Source: Shinella sp. SUS2
Lineage (GTDB): Bacteria; Pseudomonadota; Alphaproteobacteria; Rhizobiales; Rhizobiaceae
Length of the DNA: 64,000 nt
NCBI RefSeq assembly: GCF_001262505.1
Contig: NZ_KQ410725.1
Span: forward strand, 300,651 to 364,650
Direction: 5' to 3'
Shown here piece by piece: positions 62,319-64,000 of the stretch (its first letter is position 1; each line of letters opens with the position of its first letter). The notes beneath the pieces were generated by a model that saw only the letters and a list, made by a program, of their open reading frames with translations, was not told the DNA's origin and did not search any database. The position numbers and the translations under genes are program-made.

Positions 62319-62699
62319 ATGATGAATTTCCTGCCAGACCTTCACGAAGGACATGCTCCCATCACTCTGCAACAGCTGTTCGGCGCCGCCCTTGAAGCGC
62401 TCGACGCCTGGGAGGACGAGCGCGCCGAACCGATGGTGATCTACGAGGACCAGATCGTGCCCATCGGCACCGTCTTCGAAAGCATGCGCACGTGCACCGA
62501 TATCCTGCCGCGCACCCTGGTGGACATCGTTTCCGACACGCTCGCCCGCAATCCGGCAACAGCCGAAGCGGAGATCAGCACGTTCGGCGACGCCGCCCAG
62601 TTGGCCGGCGCCCTTGTCGAGCAACGCCGCCTGTGCGGCGAGGCCGCGATCGCCGCCTTCCTCGATCATCACCGGGTCGACAAGCGCCGTCCGGCGTGA
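62319..62699 (+). CDS. Conserved hypothetical cytoplasmic protein
   Basis: A 126-residue acidic protein without signal or membrane segments. AGGAG lies 7 bases before the first of two ATGs. It is largely helical (LQQLFGAALEALDAWEDE, DIVSDTLARNPATAEAEI). The only notable strand is PMVIYEDQIVPIGTVFE. A terminator follows 9 bases after the stop, so it is a single-gene unit. Not recognised. Confidence 0.7.
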   Translation: MMNFLPDLHEGHAPITLQQLFGAALEALDAWEDERAEPMVIYEDQIVPIGTVFESMRTCTDILPRTLVDIVSDTLARNPATAEAEISTFGDAAQLAGALVEQRRLCGEAAIAAFLDHHRVDKRRPA

Positions 62700-62708
62700 T
62701 TCCCACCG

Positions 62709-62732
62709 GTCCCGCCAAAGGCGGGACTTTTT
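62709..62732 (+). terminator. Rho-independent terminator
   Basis: GTCCCGCC-AAA-GGCGGGAC followed by five T residues. Confidence 0.85.
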
Positions 62733-62816
62733 CTTGCATGGGCCGATCAACACGCGAATAAGAGGCAGGCGCTGCGCGTTATAGCTGCGCCTGCTCTCCT
62801 GCGACGGATCCGCCCC

Positions 62817-63116
62817 ATGCTTCGTCTCCTTGCCTCAGCTCTGCTTCTCTCCACCCTGTCGGCTCACGCCGCCGAGGAGCCACCCTATGTCGGCACCTGG
62901 GATTGTGAGGTCTCGACCTTCACCTTCACCGCCGAAACCTATGATTCCGGCGAAGGACCGATGCCGATCCTGAAAAGCGAACAGGACGGCGGCGCCTACA
63001 CGCTGACCTTCGCCGACGACTACCGCATCGGCCTAGCCAACATCACCGCCAGCGAGATGGACTGGGCCTCCGAGGCCAGCGGCGACACGTTCCATTGCAA
63101 GAAAATCAAGAATTGA
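62817..63116 (+). CDS. Small exported protein
   Basis: A 99-residue protein with a signal peptide MLRLLASALLLSTLSAHA cleaved before AEEPP. The mature part begins YVGTWDCEVSTFTFTAETY, then GAYTLTFADDYRIGLANI, and has two Cys (WDCE and FHCK) that could form a disulfide. The GxW start and strand-rich sequence suggest a lipocalin-like or small beta fold. It is followed after 10 bases by another exported protein gene, probably an operon. Function is unknown. Confidence 0.75.
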   Translation: MLRLLASALLLSTLSAHAAEEPPYVGTWDCEVSTFTFTAETYDSGEGPMPILKSEQDGGAYTLTFADDYRIGLANITASEMDWASEASGDTFHCKKIKN

Positions 63117-63126
63117 GGATGCGACG

Positions 63127-63489
63127 ATGAAGAAGCCGATCCTTTGCACCCTGCTCGCCCTGCTGGCCACCGCCCCTCTTGCCCAGGCAGCCGAGACCCG
63201 CTGCGGCTGGCTGCAGAACCCGACCCCCGCCAACTGGTGGCTGGACGACAGTGAGGGAACCTGGACGCTCATGACGCAGGGTGCCGGCGACGAGCCTGCC
63301 GGTTTCGACCGGATTCCCGACATTTCCGCCGGCGACTATGTGCGAACCAACGGCAACTACGGTTATGCCTGCGCCTGCATGAAGGTGGAGACCGACGCCT
63401 CCGAAGGCCGGATCGTCGCCATTCACAGCTTCCGGCAGCTGCCGATTTCACAATGCTCGAACGATACGGCGCTGCCGGCGGCCGAATGA
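63127..63489 (+). CDS. DUF4087 domain exported protein
   Basis: A 120-residue protein with signal peptide KPILCTLLALLATAPLAQA. The mature sequence has RCGWLQNPTPANWWLDDSEG, then YVRTNGNYGYACACMKVE, the Cys-rich pattern of DUF4087. Four mature cysteines could form disulfides in the periplasm. Function is unknown. Confidence 0.8.
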   Translation: MKKPILCTLLALLATAPLAQAAETRCGWLQNPTPANWWLDDSEGTWTLMTQGAGDEPAGFDRIPDISAGDYVRTNGNYGYACACMKVETDASEGRIVAIHSFRQLPISQCSNDTALPAAE

Positions 63490-63583
63490 AAACCATAGGC
63501 GATCCGGCCCGCACACATCTTGACCCGGAACGCCGAACCACCTATTTCTCTCGCATCGAGATTTGAACGTTGACTTCTGCATT

Positions 63584-63603
63584 TGCAGGCGCTCGCGCCT
63601 GCA
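63584..63603 (+). promoter_or_regulatory. Hairpin in cold-shock gene leader
   Basis: Nine-base arms TGCAGGCGC and GCGCCTGCA around a 2-base loop, 89 bases upstream of the cold-shock start codon. Cold-shock mRNAs often have long structured leaders that respond to temperature. It could alternatively end the preceding transcript. Confidence 0.4.
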
Positions 63604-63691
63604 GTTACGAACCTACCCTTCAAATTCGACCTCCCATGGTCGCCATCCCGGCGGCCGAAGATTGATTTGACGGCTTAGGAAAGGTTTCGTC

Positions 63692-63901
63692 ATGGCAACT
63701 GGTACCGTAAAATGGTTCAACACGACCAAGGGTTACGGCTTCATTCAGCAGGACAGCGGTGAGCCGGACGTTTTCGTCCACATCTCCGCCGTTCAGCGCG
63801 CTGGCCTCGCAGCGCTCAACGAAGGTCAGAAGGTCAGCTTCGAGCTGATCCGCGACCGTAAGTCCGGCAAGATGTCGGCTGACCAGCTCGTCGCAGCCTG
63901 A
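63692..63901 (+). CDS. cspA: Cold-shock protein (CspA family)
   Basis: A 69-residue single cold-shock domain with RNP1 KGYGFIQ and RNP2 VFVHIS, and a start [12 protein letters not shown] typical of alphaproteobacterial Csp proteins. It binds single-stranded RNA or DNA and acts as an RNA chaperone. AGGAAAGG lies 6 bases before the ATG. It has its own promoter region and terminator. Several paralogs usually exist per genome, so cold induction of this one is not certain. Confidence 0.93.
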   Translation: MATGTVKWFNTTKGYGFIQQDSGEPDVFVHISAVQRAGLAALNEGQKVSFELIRDRKSGKMSADQLVAA

Positions 63902-63926
63902 TAGGCCGCTACAGCATTGGAATTGG

Positions 63927-63953
63927 AAAGGCCGGAGCAATCCGGCCTTTTTT
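63927..63953 (+). terminator. Rho-independent terminator of cold-shock gene
   Basis: AAAGGCCGGA-GCAA-TCCGGCCTTT continuing into six T residues, 26 bases after the stop codon. Nothing further is seen up to base 64000. Confidence 0.9.
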
Positions 63954-64000
63954 GCATCTGCTCTCCAGCTCTCCCAGGCGACCACACAAATTACTTGACA

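Overview
The window looks like chromosomal or chromid DNA of a GC-rich alphaproteobacterium, most likely Rhizobiaceae (Rhizobium, Agrobacterium, Ensifer or Shinella type). The reasons are dense ABC-importer catabolic operons with ATGA-type stop/start overlaps, high GC at third codon positions, rhizobial-type palindromic intergenic repeats (14051-14153 and 58336-58486), a RutR-like regulator, a Mop molbindin and an ilvC-TetR pair. No phage, transposase, integrase or CRISPR array is visible. The genus cannot be fixed from sequence reading alone.

Region 1 (1-14052), carbohydrate use. A cut-off sugar-binding protein gene diverges from a + strand set: GMC oxidoreductase, GntR/UTRA regulator, ROK kinase and SIS-domain isomerase. 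The GntR gene and the divergent promoter share a near-identical operator. A - strand set follows: D-psicose/tagatose 3-epimerase family, ROK repressor, PfkB kinase and GatZ-like aldolase subunit. Facing it is a ribose-type ABC importer in which a deletion has removed the second half of the ATPase and the start of the permease. A DHFR-like protein and a small conserved protein close the region.

Region 2 (14413-25760), a ten-gene - strand operon plus its probable regulator. It reads uracil-DNA glycosylase, GMC oxidoreductase, NIPSNAP protein, BMP-type nucleoside-binding protein, two-domain ATPase, two permeases, glyoxalase-like protein, nucleoside hydrolase-like protein and cyclic amidohydrolase/deaminase. 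A divergent RutR-like TetR gene is separated from it by three TGAC-N6-GTCA palindromes. The hydrolase has lost Ca-binding Asp residues. This looks like an uncharacterised nucleoside-like salvage or degradation system.

Region 3 (25819-42361). An ArsR/MFS divergent pair with palindromic operators is followed by a long - strand operon: spermidine/putrescine-type importer, agmatinase-family ureohydrolase, M20 hydrolase, class III aminotransferase, NTF2-like protein, EamA exporter and class I aminotransferase. Divergent from it are a ThDP enzyme, an FAD-linked oxidase broken by one nonsense codon, and an IclR regulator. Two TTCCG-N5-CGGAA palindromes lie between the divergent starts. A guanidino or polyamine-like compound is the likely substrate.

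Region 4 (42352-51855), a molybdate/tungstate island. It holds two FecCD/BtuF-type binding-protein and permease pairs sharing one ATPase, a ModA-like protein without a signal peptide, Mop molbindin, MoeA, a GGCT-like protein, a bestrophin-family channel and a degenerate Nudix protein. Four ModE-like boxes of identical geometry (CG-N4-AT, 8 bp, AT-N4-CG) precede these units, including the channel and the Nudix gene. This is the most coherent candidate for an undescribed system.

Region 5 (52007-64000), mostly housekeeping: tRNA-Lys(CTT), PhzF, an EEP-family hydrolase, a large exported protein with internal repeats, Lrp and RocB-like M20, a PLP aminotransferase, a 33-residue membrane protein, ilvC, TetR, small exported proteins and a cold-shock protein.
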